Shown here: positions 1 to 7,708 of the stretch, in pieces
How positions within the stretch are numbered: the stretch's first letter is position 1
How the letters are laid out: every line of letters begins with the position of its first letter
From: Candidatus Methylacidithermus pantelleriae
GTDB taxonomy: Bacteria; Verrucomicrobiota; Verrucomicrobiia; Methylacidiphilales; Methylacidiphilaceae
NCBI RefSeq assembly: GCF_905250085.1
Contig: NZ_CAJNOB010000034.1
Span: 80,007 to 144,006 of the forward strand
Length of the DNA stretch: 64,000 nt
Reading direction: 5' to 3'
Program-made: the position numbers and the translations under genes
The notes under the pieces: model-generated
What the model saw: the letters and a program-made list of their open reading frames with translations, nothing else
The model's database searches: none
Told to the model about the DNA's origin: nothing

Positions 1-1
1 G

Positions 2-1219
2 AGTTGCTGCCTTCCTTTTGCATCGCGGTTAAAAGACTCTGGGTCTTTATACCGATTTGTTTCGGAAGGGCTTGGGCAAAAGGCGGGCGTCGCTACCGGT
101 TGGATGCTTTCCTTCGGGTACCTGGGCGCGGTAGCTTCTCTCTGCTCAGGTGTACCTCTCTGTTTGGAATCCTTTGTAGGAGAAAGCCGAAACTTCTGGC
201 AGAACCAGGTGCAAGCACAATGGGTGGTGTCCTTTACTGCTTTGCTTGCGGCTTGGTTTATGAGTTCTCGAAATGTCCAATTTTCCATTCGAAGTCTTCT
301 GGCGAGCGAGCTTTTTTCCCTGGCCTGCATGGCCCTGGTTCTTGTCCAGGTGATCCGGGCCGCACCCGGGCCGCTGCCTCTTGAAAAGTTCTGGGAACCG
401 ACGCAGACCAACCGGCTGGGGTCGGGGGTTATGCTTGCGGTTCTTGCGTTTGCGGGCTTTGAAAGCGCTGCCTCGCTGGCAGTGGAAGCCAAGCGTCCCC
501 AGCAATCGATCCCGTGGGCCATGGGTGTGAGTCTTTTCTCAGTAGGTGCCTTTTTTCTTTTTGCTTCCTACGCTTTGGTTTTGGGATTTTCGCTGCAAAA
601 ATCTCTCCCCTCCGATTCGACAATTCCCCTGGTTGGACTGGCTCGGCACCTTGGACTTGGATCACTCCAACCCGTCTTGCTATGCGGCCCACTGGTCAGC
701 TCATTTGCTGGATCGATTGCCTGCTTCAATGCCGCCAGTCGTTTGTACTATGCGATGGCATTGGATGGATGGCTTCCCAGATGTCTGACGCACGTGCACC
801 GCAAGCACGTGATCCCCGATCGGGCCCTGGGGCTAGGCGGGCTTTTGGTCCTTTCCGGTTTATCGTTTGGGTTTGTTGTGGGTGGTAATAGCTGGAGTCT
901 TTTTGAATGGTTTGCCCTCCTTTCAGGCTACGGGTTTGTGGCGGCCTATCTTGGGGTGTCCTTGGCAGCCCTGCGAGTGCGGACCGGGGGCCGGGGACGA
1001 GGCCTCAGCAAGAGGATGGTGCAAGCTTTCGCTGTTGTCTTTGTGGCTGGGGTATTGTGGGGAAATGTCTTTCCTTTGGAGTTGGGTTCGGAACGTTGGG
1101 GTGCACTTCTCACCTTCCTTGGGGCTTTGGGTACCGGATGGGGAGGAAGTCTCCTTTTTAGGAGATCCATGGGAAAAAGGGTTGTGGGCTTTTCTAACCA
1201 AGGCGGAGCTTCCCCGTGA
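2..1219 (+). CDS. APC-family amino acid permease, 5' end outside window
   Basis: The reading frame is open from the window edge to a TGA at 1217-1219, so this is the C-terminal ~405 residues of a larger protein. The visible start of the frame (SRLKDSGSLYRF, then a Gly-rich first membrane helix GWMLSFGYLGAVASL) is typical of APC superfamily amino acid transporters after helix 2. About nine further hydrophobic segments follow, ending with a basic cytoplasmic tail. It would act in the inner membrane as a proton- or substrate-coupled amino acid or amine transporter. The substrate cannot be read from the sequence. An internal ATG at 104 exists but the homology-like sequence continues upstream of it, so I do not take it as the start. 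Confidence 0.8.
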   Translation, partial: SCCLPFASRLKDSGSLYRFVSEGLGQKAGVATGWMLSFGYLGAVASLCSGVPLCLESFVGESRNFWQNQVQAQWVVSFTALLAAWFMSSRNVQFSIRSLLASELFSLACMALVLVQVIRAAPGPLPLEKFWEPTQTNRLGSGVMLAVLAFAGFESAASLAVEAKRPQQSIPWAMGVSLFSVGAFFLFASYALVLGFSLQKSLPSDSTIPLVGLARHLGLGSLQPVLLCGPLVSSFAGSIACFNAASRLYYAMALDGWLPRCLTHVHRKHVIPDRALGLGGLLVLSGLSFGFVVGGNSWSLFEWFALLSGYGFVAAYLGVSLAALRVRTGGRGRGLSKRMVQAFAVVFVAGVLWGNVFPLELGSERWGALLTFLGALGTGWGGSLLFRRSMGKRVVGFSNQGGASP

Positions 1220-1352
1220 AAGACGAGCTATCCCTGGTGCGGGAAGGACTGAAAGGGTGGGCTTGGGGGTGGAAAGTTTGTGGCGCTTTGCTATCCTACT
1301 GTGACTTCAAAGTTGAGGCGAACTTTTGAGTCGAAGTACGGCAGGGTTAGGT

Positions 1353-1829
1353 ATGGAGAGGGAAGTCGAGCAGGCAATCCGGCGGATTCGAAAGAGGCAG
1401 GAAAAACGGATGGGAATTACCCGACCCCCGTGCTATCCGGACGCGCTGGCCGCGGCGATTGAGGAGTGCCGGTCACGATTAGGGTTTGAGCTGCCCCAGT
1501 TTTACAGGGATTTTCTCCGCTTGACTAACGGTTGGACCGTAGGAGCAAGCTCCTTTTATTACGTTGTTGACCCGGACTCGCCTCTTGAGTGGCTTCGGGT
1601 CCCGGAGGGGTCTCTGGAGCTTTTCTGTGCCAACGAGGCTTGTCGAGCTTGTGGGATGGATCCCAAGCTTTTCGCCTTTGGTGACAATGAATTCATCCTG
1701 TACTGCTACGACACTCGCACTGGGCAATTTGAGTGGAGGGAAAAGTCAGGTCTGGAAAAACAAGTGGCCCGTTTCAATAGGGAGTGGGAATTTTTTCGAC
1801 GGATCTTCGAAATGGAAGGAGAAGCATAA
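1353..1829 (+). CDS. SMI1/KNR4 (SUKH) domain protein
   Basis: A 158-residue soluble protein. Residues ~20-150 show the SMI1/KNR4 fold pattern: a predicted helix with LGFELPQFYRDFLRLTNG, then a strand region with SFYYVVDPDSPLEW, and the acidic FGDNEFILYCYDTRTG segment near the C-terminal third. SUKH proteins act as immunity proteins against toxins or as protein-interaction adaptors in bacteria; which applies here is unknown, since no toxin gene is adjacent. The ATG at 1353 is chosen over a TTG at 1326 because AGGGTTAGGT lies just upstream. It follows the permease by 133 bp on the same strand. Confidence 0.65.
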   Translation: MEREVEQAIRRIRKRQEKRMGITRPPCYPDALAAAIEECRSRLGFELPQFYRDFLRLTNGWTVGASSFYYVVDPDSPLEWLRVPEGSLELFCANEACRACGMDPKLFAFGDNEFILYCYDTRTGQFEWREKSGLEKQVARFNREWEFFRRIFEMEGEA

Positions 1830-3106
1830 AGAGAAGCTCGCTTGACCTCTGGGAACTCGGGCTATTTGCTGGCGTCTGTTGCTGTGTCAGAGTCGGGTCA
1901 CAGAAAAAAATGCCCGTAGGTCTTTGGCCGAGGCGTGCGCTCGCCTCTTTTCCCCTGAGCTTCCGAAAGAGCTTCCCGTGGAAAGATTCCTGGAAGACCC
2001 TTCTGGAAATCTTCCAAAGCCCAATTGACGTCTGCCCGAACCGTCCCTTTGGCGGAAAAAAAGCAGTATAATTTTTTTTCGGTTTTGGCGTTACTCGCCG
2101 CCACTGGCCCAACAGGCGCAGGAATGGCTGCATGGGTCTGGCCCATGATAAGGCTGGGGGGTCTTGAGGGAGTCCCGGGACGCCGTTCCTTGTGCCGGAG
2201 CGCGTGCCGGAGCTTCCAGTACGGTTAGGTCAGAAAGGCTTTTGGGGTCCTTCGGTAGCCAGAGTCCAGACTCTGTTCGAATACCGCTTGAATCGCCGGC
2301 GACTATTTTTTCTCCTCACCCTGGCCAACACGTGTCCTTCCAAAGGAAGAGCTTGCGCCCACCGCGGAAGGTACTGGAGGTGCCTTGTGTTCCTCGAGGG
2401 CTTTTGCCTTCCACCCTTGGCACTACTTCTTCCAACGCGGTCGTACCCTCTATTCATCCCTGCGGAGGACCTGAATCGACCTTCGGGAAGAAATCAAGCC
2501 CTTCTTGTGCTTGGAGACTGTCGTAAGGCGCCGGACTTCTCCCCCGCTTGAGCCCCGTACGGCGCGGACCCTGGTTCTGGTGGGACTTGTGTGCGGCGAC
2601 GGGGCGGGTTTCCGGTTGTCCGGGCTTCTCTCCGTAACGAATCGAAAGTTCCTTCACCGGGGACCCGGTCAAGAAATGGCGCTCGATGGGGTCTCTCCAG
2701 CGAGCGAGGCTGATCCTGACCACTTTTTCCATGCGGCATCGAGGAGCCGTGGGTCCTGGAGGTGACCCTAAAACCCATGATCGATCGTACGTTAGAACGG
2801 CGACAATTGGTAAGAATAAGTGAGGGAACGCCTCTTGGCTATGCCCGCTGGGGGGCACAGAGAGGGTTTGTTTGGGAAATCTTAGAATCCTCCAGCTTCT
2901 GGGAAGGTACGCGGCAAGGTGGACGGAGGCTCTTCTCGCTTTTGAGAGTGCCGAAAGGCTTTTCTAGAATTCCTCTCTTGAGAGACCGGGGCGAAGGGAA
3001 AGCTTGTCGATCGGACAAAAAAGGATAACAAGCGCTTTTACCAGCCAGACCCGTCAAGCGGAATTTTGCTCTTTCCTTGCGGGGCAAAAGTCGTTATTGT
3101 GTTGGT
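1830..3106. other. 1.28 kb gap with no supportable gene
   Basis: Many short overlapping reading frames occur in all six frames but none shows a recognisable motif, a good start signal or consistent protein-like composition. The part around 2160-2760 is G+C-rich with long antisense-matched frames, which is what random GC-rich DNA gives. I see no tRNA, no repeat array and no clear terminator. It may be eroded coding DNA. Confidence 0.5.
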
Positions 3107-3262
3107 ATGCCGGATGAGACAACCACTGCTATTGTTTTTGCTACCGTTGTAGCTTTTGTACTGGTTGGGACTGCGGCTTTTGCGGCGATCGTGAGTCGGA
3201 AAGACCGAGAGGCCAGGCAGAAAGCCATGGCTCAAAAGCGGGCTCAGGAGCAGGCTCGATAG
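3107..3262 (+). CDS. Small single-pass membrane protein, unknown function
   Basis: A 51-residue protein: a short acidic N-terminus (MPDETT), one strong hydrophobic helix at residues ~6-30 (AIVFATVVAFVLVGTAAFAA) and a highly charged Lys/Arg/Gln tail. The composition (N-terminal anchor, basic tail inside) is protein-like and unlike the surrounding random frames. There is no clear ribosome site. It ends 83 bp before the end of convergent mqnC. Function unknown; comparable tiny membrane proteins sit in respiratory and cell-division complexes, but nothing here shows that. Confidence 0.45.
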   Translation: MPDETTTAIVFATVVAFVLVGTAAFAAIVSRKDREARQKAMAQKRAQEQAR

Positions 3263-3345
3263 CACAGTGCTACGTGGGTGGTGCGGGTCTTCTGAGGGTC
3301 TGGCTAAGAAAAGTCGCAAAAGACCCAGGAGAAAAGCTTTGTGCG

Positions 3346-4428
3346 CTAATTGAGGAGCTGGTACCAGTTATTCCGGCGACGCGGGAGATACCCGGCTTCG
3401 CGGATCAATCGCTCGATTTCGTTTGCATCGAGCCGGTAAATAGTCCCCGCGCTAGCGACCACGTTTTCTTCGATCATCACGCTTCCAAAGTCGTTTGCCC
3501 CAAAAAAAAGTGCCAATTGCCCGATCTCCGGACCTTGGGTTACCCAAGACGATTGGATATTGTCAAAATTATCCAGATAAATCCTGGCTAGCGCCTGCAT
3601 GCGCAAGTACTCTGCTGCACCCGTTTTTTCCATCGGCATCGCGGTCCGATCCGGTTGGAACGTCCAGCAAATAAACACGGTGAACCCACCCGTCTCATCC
3701 TGAAGGGACCGAATCTTATCTAGGTGCTCCACTCGATCTTCAAGGCCTTCCTTGTGACCAAACATCATCGTAGCACTGGATCGAAGACCCATGCGGTGGG
3801 CTATCCGCATGACCTCCAGCCACTCCTCCGAGCTACATTTGCGTGGCGCAATGGTTTTGCGGACAGAGTCCACAAGAATTTCTGCCCCCCCTCCAGGGAT
3901 TGACCCCAAACCTGCTTCGCGGAACCGTTGCAGGACTTCCGCTACGCTCATCCGAAACACCTTAGCCAAATGCTGAAATTCAGGGGGAGAAAACCCATGA
4001 ATATTGATGGTGGGGTGATGAACCCGGATGTGGTGCAGGAGACCCAGGTAGTAGTCAAGCCCCAGTTTGGGATGATGTCCCCCCTGGAGCAGGATCTGGA
4101 CGCCCCCCAGCTCCTCCAGTTCACGAATCTTTTTGCTGATTTCCTCATAGGACAGGACGTAGGAGTCCGGATCCCTCTCCCTGCGGTAAAAGGCACAAAA
4201 TCGGCAACCGACATTGCAGACATTGGTATAGTTGATGTTTCTTTCGATGATATAGGTTACGATTCGGTCCCCTTGACCTCCGTAAGCCTCTTTCTTTTTT
4301 TGGATGCGTCGCTGGTGGGCCAGTTCTCCCAGTTCGGGCAAAGGTAGGCGATAAAGCTCAAGCGCTTCCTCCTTGTCAATCCGTTCCCCGTTTAAAACCT
4401 TTTTCCGGATTTCGCAGAGGCTTTTCAT
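3346..4428 (-). CDS. mqnC: Cyclic dehypoxanthine futalosine synthase MqnC (radical SAM)
   Basis: A 360-residue radical SAM enzyme. Residues 71-78 hold the [4Fe-4S] cluster motif as CNVGCRFC (C71, C75, C78), followed by the MqnC/CofH-family glycine-rich segment LGGVQILLQGGHHP and the GFSPPEF and GSIPGGGAEI motifs. MqnC turns dehypoxanthine futalosine into its cyclic form, the third step of the futalosine route to menaquinone. The length is as usual for the family. It lies 25 bp downstream of mqnA on the same strand, so both are probably cotranscribed. mqnB, mqnD and mqnE are not in the window. The close relative MqnE is less likely because of the neighbour MqnA and the GGHHP motif. Confidence 0.9.
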   Translation of the reverse strand: MKSLCEIRKKVLNGERIDKEEALELYRLPLPELGELAHQRRIQKKKEAYGGQGDRIVTYIIERNINYTNVCNVGCRFCAFYRRERDPDSYVLSYEEISKKIRELEELGGVQILLQGGHHPKLGLDYYLGLLHHIRVHHPTINIHGFSPPEFQHLAKVFRMSVAEVLQRFREAGLGSIPGGGAEILVDSVRKTIAPRKCSSEEWLEVMRIAHRMGLRSSATMMFGHKEGLEDRVEHLDKIRSLQDETGGFTVFICWTFQPDRTAMPMEKTGAAEYLRMQALARIYLDNFDNIQSSWVTQGPEIGQLALFFGANDFGSVMIEENVVASAGTIYRLDANEIERLIREAGYLPRRRNNWYQLLN

Positions 4429-4453
4429 TTGCCTGGGTCAGCTTTCCGCCTTC

Positions 4454-5209
4454 CTAAATCCATGTCAAGCTAGGCGTCTGGGGAAAAATTCCAAGCTTTC
4501 GAAGTTGAGAAAGAAAGCATTCAATTCCTGCGTGTTCCTGAGGTCCAAGTTCGTAATGGATGCAATGGCTTAAGTAGTCTCTTTCCTCGGCCACGTTGGT
4601 AATCTCATCAATCCGGGCTAGCCCCAAGTCTTTCGCTTCCCGTAAAAGATTGGCCAGCTGAGAAACACCGGAAACGTTTCGAACGGTCCACACGGCAAAG
4701 ACAAAAGGATATCCTGTGATTTTGTTCCATACCTCCCCAAGATCGACCAGTTGCCTTGGTGGCCGCAAGGATCGCCGCACCGCTAAAGCGGGGTCCCCGA
4801 TCCAAAGATGGGCATCGGAAATGGATTCTCTTGATACGTAACGAATTTCCCTGCCCAAAAATCCTTCCAGCCAAACTCGGACCAGAAGGGCCGAAGTCCG
4901 GGATGCGGGGTCTAAGGCAACGGTACGAACTTGATCCAAGGGCACCTCCAAAACAAGGATCACGCTGCGTACGGGTCCTCGGGCTCCGATACCCACCCCG
5001 TCGACCAAAAGGAAATCAGGGTGTTGGAACGCAAACACAATGGGAGCCAAAGCAGCGTCAACCTGTCGCTCTTGCAGGGCTTTACACAGCGCGTTAGGTG
5101 TGCCGCGGAAAACGACGGCGTGCTCAAGCGTCCATGTGAGAGGGCGGGCATTTAAGTAGGGAACGGAACCAAGGCGAAAAGGAAAACCCGAAGAAAAGCC
5201 GGCTTTCAT
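4454..5209 (-). CDS. mqnA: Chorismate dehydratase MqnA
   Basis: A 251-residue periplasmic-binding-protein-like enzyme of the MqnA/MqnD fold. The N-terminal LGSVPYLNARPLTW is the diagnostic segment, with a later LVDGVGIGARGPVRSVILV and the LGEVWNKITGYPFVFAVW block. MqnA removes water from chorismate to give 3-[(1-carboxyvinyl)oxy]benzoate, the first committed step of the futalosine menaquinone pathway. The ATG at 5209 is preferred; an upstream in-frame ATG at 5242 would add 11 residues (MLRAHRKPQDR) before the conserved start. It is the first gene of a two-gene unit with mqnC. Confidence 0.9.
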   Translation of the reverse strand: MKAGFSSGFPFRLGSVPYLNARPLTWTLEHAVVFRGTPNALCKALQERQVDAALAPIVFAFQHPDFLLVDGVGIGARGPVRSVILVLEVPLDQVRTVALDPASRTSALLVRVWLEGFLGREIRYVSRESISDAHLWIGDPALAVRRSLRPPRQLVDLGEVWNKITGYPFVFAVWTVRNVSGVSQLANLLREAKDLGLARIDEITNVAEERDYLSHCIHYELGPQEHAGIECFLSQLRKLGIFPQTPSLTWI

Positions 5210-5242
5210 GCGGTCTTGAGGTTTACGATGGGCACGGAGCAA

Positions 5243-5761
5243 GGCTCACGGTTTTTTTACGGTTCATTGCACCGAAACTCTATCTTTGGAAACGTTCTTT
5301 TGGGAATTCCCTTTTTGGCCAAGAAGCTTGTACTTCCGGTGCAACGCGCGGCTTCTTTTGCTTGGCGCCTTCTTTGCGTCTGACAATCGGTGACCACCCG
5401 GAATTCCTTAGCTCCCAAATTCTACCCCACGATCCAGGAGGCGGGAAGTTAGCCAACAGACGCTCCTCTATGGTCGCGGAAAACCGCAAACCGACGCGAC
5501 AATTTGCCGCATTGTGGAGATTGGCAACTCGGCCGAGTTTTTCTGTCTTGGAATCCAAGCGAAGGCACGGGCACCCAACTGTGAGAAAAAGGTTCTTTAG
5601 AGGCTCAAGCCGGAACGGGGGGAGCGAAACCTCTTCCCTGGCCGGTACGGGTACTTTAGAGAACAGGCCCGGTGGCTTGTGTGCTTGGAGGAAGAAAAAG
5701 GAAGAAAAGCCTTGAAACATTCCCGCTGGGTAAGTGGGAAATCAAGGAGGCTTTGTTGGCA
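5243..5761. other. Intergenic stretch upstream of mqnA
   Basis: About 520 bp between divergent mqnA and the exported small peptide. Opposed open frames at 5280-5720 (minus) and 5362-5715 (plus) show no recognisable features. The stretch must hold the mqnA promoter, but I cannot place it with certainty. Confidence 0.45.
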
Positions 5762-5785
5762 ATGAGCAAACTCATGGAGGCTCCT

Positions 5786-6052
5786 ATGATCCAATCTTTC
5801 ACAAAACCCGGGTGGGCACGACAGGCAATCGTGTTCGCTCTATTTGTCGGTGCAGGCTTGCTTGGGAGTTCCCTTAGCGCGTATGGCGAGGAGGCTCACG
5901 AAAAGATGCCAGGAATGTCAGAGCAAGCACAGCCTACCCCATCTTCGGGCCACAAGACCAAAAAGGGGGCCAAAGGTGCTTGTTCCCATTGCAGTTCCAA
6001 GCATCACCGGTCCCACGCTTCCCAAAAAGCCTGCCGGTGTCCCAAGGAGTAG
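5786..6052 (+). CDS. Exported His/Cys-rich small protein, unknown function
   Basis: An 88-residue protein with a clear signal peptide: a basic start (MIQSFTKPGWARQ), a hydrophobic core (AIVFALFVGAGLLG) and a likely cleavage near SLSAYG. The mature ~55 residues are rich in His, Lys, Cys and Ser, with CSHCSSKHHRSHASQ and a terminal CRCPK, which suggests metal binding in the periplasm. ATG at 5786 is preceded by TGGAGG; alternative in-frame ATGs at 5774 and 5762 (the latter with AAGGAGG) would only lengthen the n-region. A perfect hairpin follows at 6064. The neighbours are an ExbB-like protein and HemQ, so a role in iron, copper or heme handling is a guess. Confidence 0.65.
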   Translation: MIQSFTKPGWARQAIVFALFVGAGLLGSSLSAYGEEAHEKMPGMSEQAQPTPSSGHKTKKGAKGACSHCSSKHHRSHASQKACRCPKE

Positions 6053-6063
6053 TTCCTTTTTGC

Positions 6064-6101
6064 CCCTAGCAAGCCTGCTGGCACAAGCAGGCTTGCTAGG
6101 G
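6064..6101 (+). terminator. Perfect 16-bp hairpin after the His/Cys-rich gene
   Basis: Positions 6064-6079 and 6086-6101 are an exact 16-bp inverted repeat around a 6-base loop (GGCACA). It starts 12 bp after the stop codon. No T tract follows directly, so it may terminate transcription weakly or protect the 3' end of the message. Confidence 0.6.
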
Positions 6102-6156
6102 TGGCAGCCTTTGCTTTAAGAAAAAAAAAGCGAGGGTTTTCTCTGGGGAAACCGAG

Positions 6157-6813
6157 ATGGTACAACTTTTCCTTAAGGGGGGCCCTGTCATGTGGCCCCT
6201 ATTGATTTTATCCTTGGTGACGGTTGCGGTCATCGTGGAGAGGGTCCTTTTCATCGTCCGGGACCGGTTTCGAGAGGAACCCCAGACTTTGGCGCGAGTA
6301 CTTTCCCTCATTGAGGAAGGAAAGACAGAACAGGCCTTACAACTGGGCAGGAAGAGCCGGGATCCACTGGTCGAGGTGGCGATGCGAGCCCTGGAGTATC
6401 CAGGGGGATCGGGCGTTCGCATTTTCCTGGAGGAAGCCATGGAAGCCCAGCTGCAAAAGCACGAACGAGGTTTAGTCATCCTTGATACAGCTGTCACGCT
6501 GGGGCCGCTCTTGGGACTCCTTGGGACCGTCACCGGGATGATGCGGGCCTTTGGAATGGTTGGCTCAACCGACTTGGCAGGACAACAAGCAGTGATCACA
6601 GGGGGTGTTGCTGAGTCTCTGATTGCTGTCTCTTTTGGACTTGTGGTTGCCATTGTCGCCATTGTGCCCCTGAACCTTTTTGGTGCCCGCGCCGAAAGGG
6701 TCCGCCGCAGGCTTGAGTCGGTTGCCTATCGCCTGGAAATAGCCCTCTCGAGGGAGCTTATGGGAAGAGAAATCCAGCCTGCCGGAGTTTCCATCTCGAA
6801 AGCGATCTCTTAG
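6157..6813 (+). CDS. MotA/TolQ/ExbB-family proton channel protein
   Basis: A 218-residue inner-membrane protein. Helix 1 is at ~11-34 (MWPLLILSLVTVAVIVERVLF). Helices 2 and 3 are at ~112-135 and ~150-172, with the family signature TLGPLLGLLGTVTGMMRAF between them and GVAESLIAVSFGLVVAI for helix 3. Such proteins form the pentameric proton channel that, with an ExbD/TolR partner, energises TonB or Tol systems. No ExbD lies next to it; the nearest is at 11444-11860. GGGGAAACC stands 4 bp before the ATG. A second, more distant copy is at 11939-12592, so this one probably has a separate job. Confidence 0.85.
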   Translation: MVQLFLKGGPVMWPLLILSLVTVAVIVERVLFIVRDRFREEPQTLARVLSLIEEGKTEQALQLGRKSRDPLVEVAMRALEYPGGSGVRIFLEEAMEAQLQKHERGLVILDTAVTLGPLLGLLGTVTGMMRAFGMVGSTDLAGQQAVITGGVAESLIAVSFGLVVAIVAIVPLNLFGARAERVRRRLESVAYRLEIALSRELMGREIQPAGVSISKAIS

Positions 6814-6832
6814 GTGAAAAGAAAATCATTTT

Positions 6833-6862
6833 GCTTGGGAGAGCTTTCTTCCCAAGCTTTAA
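6833..6862 (+). terminator. Hairpin after the ExbB-like gene
   Basis: An 8-bp stem (6833-6840 with 6850-6857) and 9-base loop followed by TTTAAT, 20 bp after the stop codon. It would separate the channel gene from hemQ; weak because the U tract is short. Confidence 0.4.
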
Positions 6863-6874
6863 TGAACGGCAACC

Positions 6875-7690
6875 ATGGTTGATAGTCCCCTGCGAGCTCG
6901 GGAGGGCCTTTTTGTCCTCCATCTTTTCTATGACTGGGATCGGACCGTTTGGGGGAGGTTGAGCCCCAAGGAAAAGGAAGTGGCCTGTGCCCGCCTGGGC
7001 GAGCGGCTAAAGGATTTTCGCTCGGGAGAGCAGTGCCAGGTTGTGTCACTAGCGTGCATCGGTCGGGCGGATGTGGGTTGGATCTTGTTGAGCCCGGAAC
7101 TCCATTCTCTTCAGCAATTGGAGAAAGATCTCGAGAGGATTCCAGGCCCCGGTGTGTTGCGGCCTGTATATGCGTTTTTCTCCATGACGGAGCGCTCGGA
7201 ATATCTTCCCACTGAGGAAGAAGTGGTTCAGGGTCTAGCAAACCGTGGGATTCCTCCGGGAAGTTCGCAGTGGGAGTCGGAACTGGCGGAGGCTCGGCAG
7301 CGGCAAAAGTATCTTACTGAGATGCGACTTTATCCCACCTTGCCGGATTGGCCGTTTGTCTCCTTTTACCCTATGCGCAAGAAACGGGTTCCCGGAGCTA
7401 ACTGGTATGCCCTTTCCTTTGAGGAACGGCGAAAGCTCATGCAGGGTCATGGAAGCATTGGCCGGAAGTATCAGGGAAAGGTCCTGCAAATGGTCACCGG
7501 AGCGACCGGTTTTGAAGAGTGGGAATGGGGGGTCACCCTTTTTTCCCAGGACCCAGCCGAAATCAAATCGATTGTGTATGAAATGCGATTTGACCCTGTA
7601 AGCGCGTGGTACGGAGAATTTGGGCCGTTCTTTTGTGGCCTGCAGCTCCCTCTCCCAGATCTTTGGGTGCGTCTTGGTCTTCTTGGCTAA
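6875..7690 (+). CDS. hemQ: Coproheme decarboxylase HemQ/ChdC (chlorite dismutase family)
   Basis: A 271-residue member of the chlorite-dismutase-like heme proteins. The C-terminal half carries the HemQ block in order: FYPMRKKR at ~164 (Tyr165 matches the catalytic tyrosine), NWYALSFEERRKLM, GHGSIGRKYQGKV (His192 matches the proximal heme ligand), GATGFEEWEWGVTLF and YEMRFDPVSAWYGEFGPF. ChdC decarboxylates coproheme III to protoheme, the last step of the coproporphyrin-dependent heme pathway used by many non-proteobacteria. The WYALS and YEMRFD motifs favour ChdC over true chlorite dismutase. It lies just downstream of an ExbB-like gene and convergent with a membrane ferritin, an iron-themed setting. 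Confidence 0.9.
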   Translation: MVDSPLRAREGLFVLHLFYDWDRTVWGRLSPKEKEVACARLGERLKDFRSGEQCQVVSLACIGRADVGWILLSPELHSLQQLEKDLERIPGPGVLRPVYAFFSMTERSEYLPTEEEVVQGLANRGIPPGSSQWESELAEARQRQKYLTEMRLYPTLPDWPFVSFYPMRKKRVPGANWYALSFEERRKLMQGHGSIGRKYQGKVLQMVTGATGFEEWEWGVTLFSQDPAEIKSIVYEMRFDPVSAWYGEFGPFFCGLQLPLPDLWVRLGLLG

Positions 7691-7708
7691 AAGTTCAACG
7701 ACCTCCTT

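Noticed and set aside
5280..5720. 146-residue minus frame upstream of the exported peptide
   Set aside because: No conserved pattern, no start signal, and a rival frame on the other strand.
6875..7690. Chlorite dismutase (Cld)
   Set aside because: Same superfamily, but the NWYALS, GHGSIGR and YEMRFD motifs and the FYPM tyrosine fit HemQ/ChdC.
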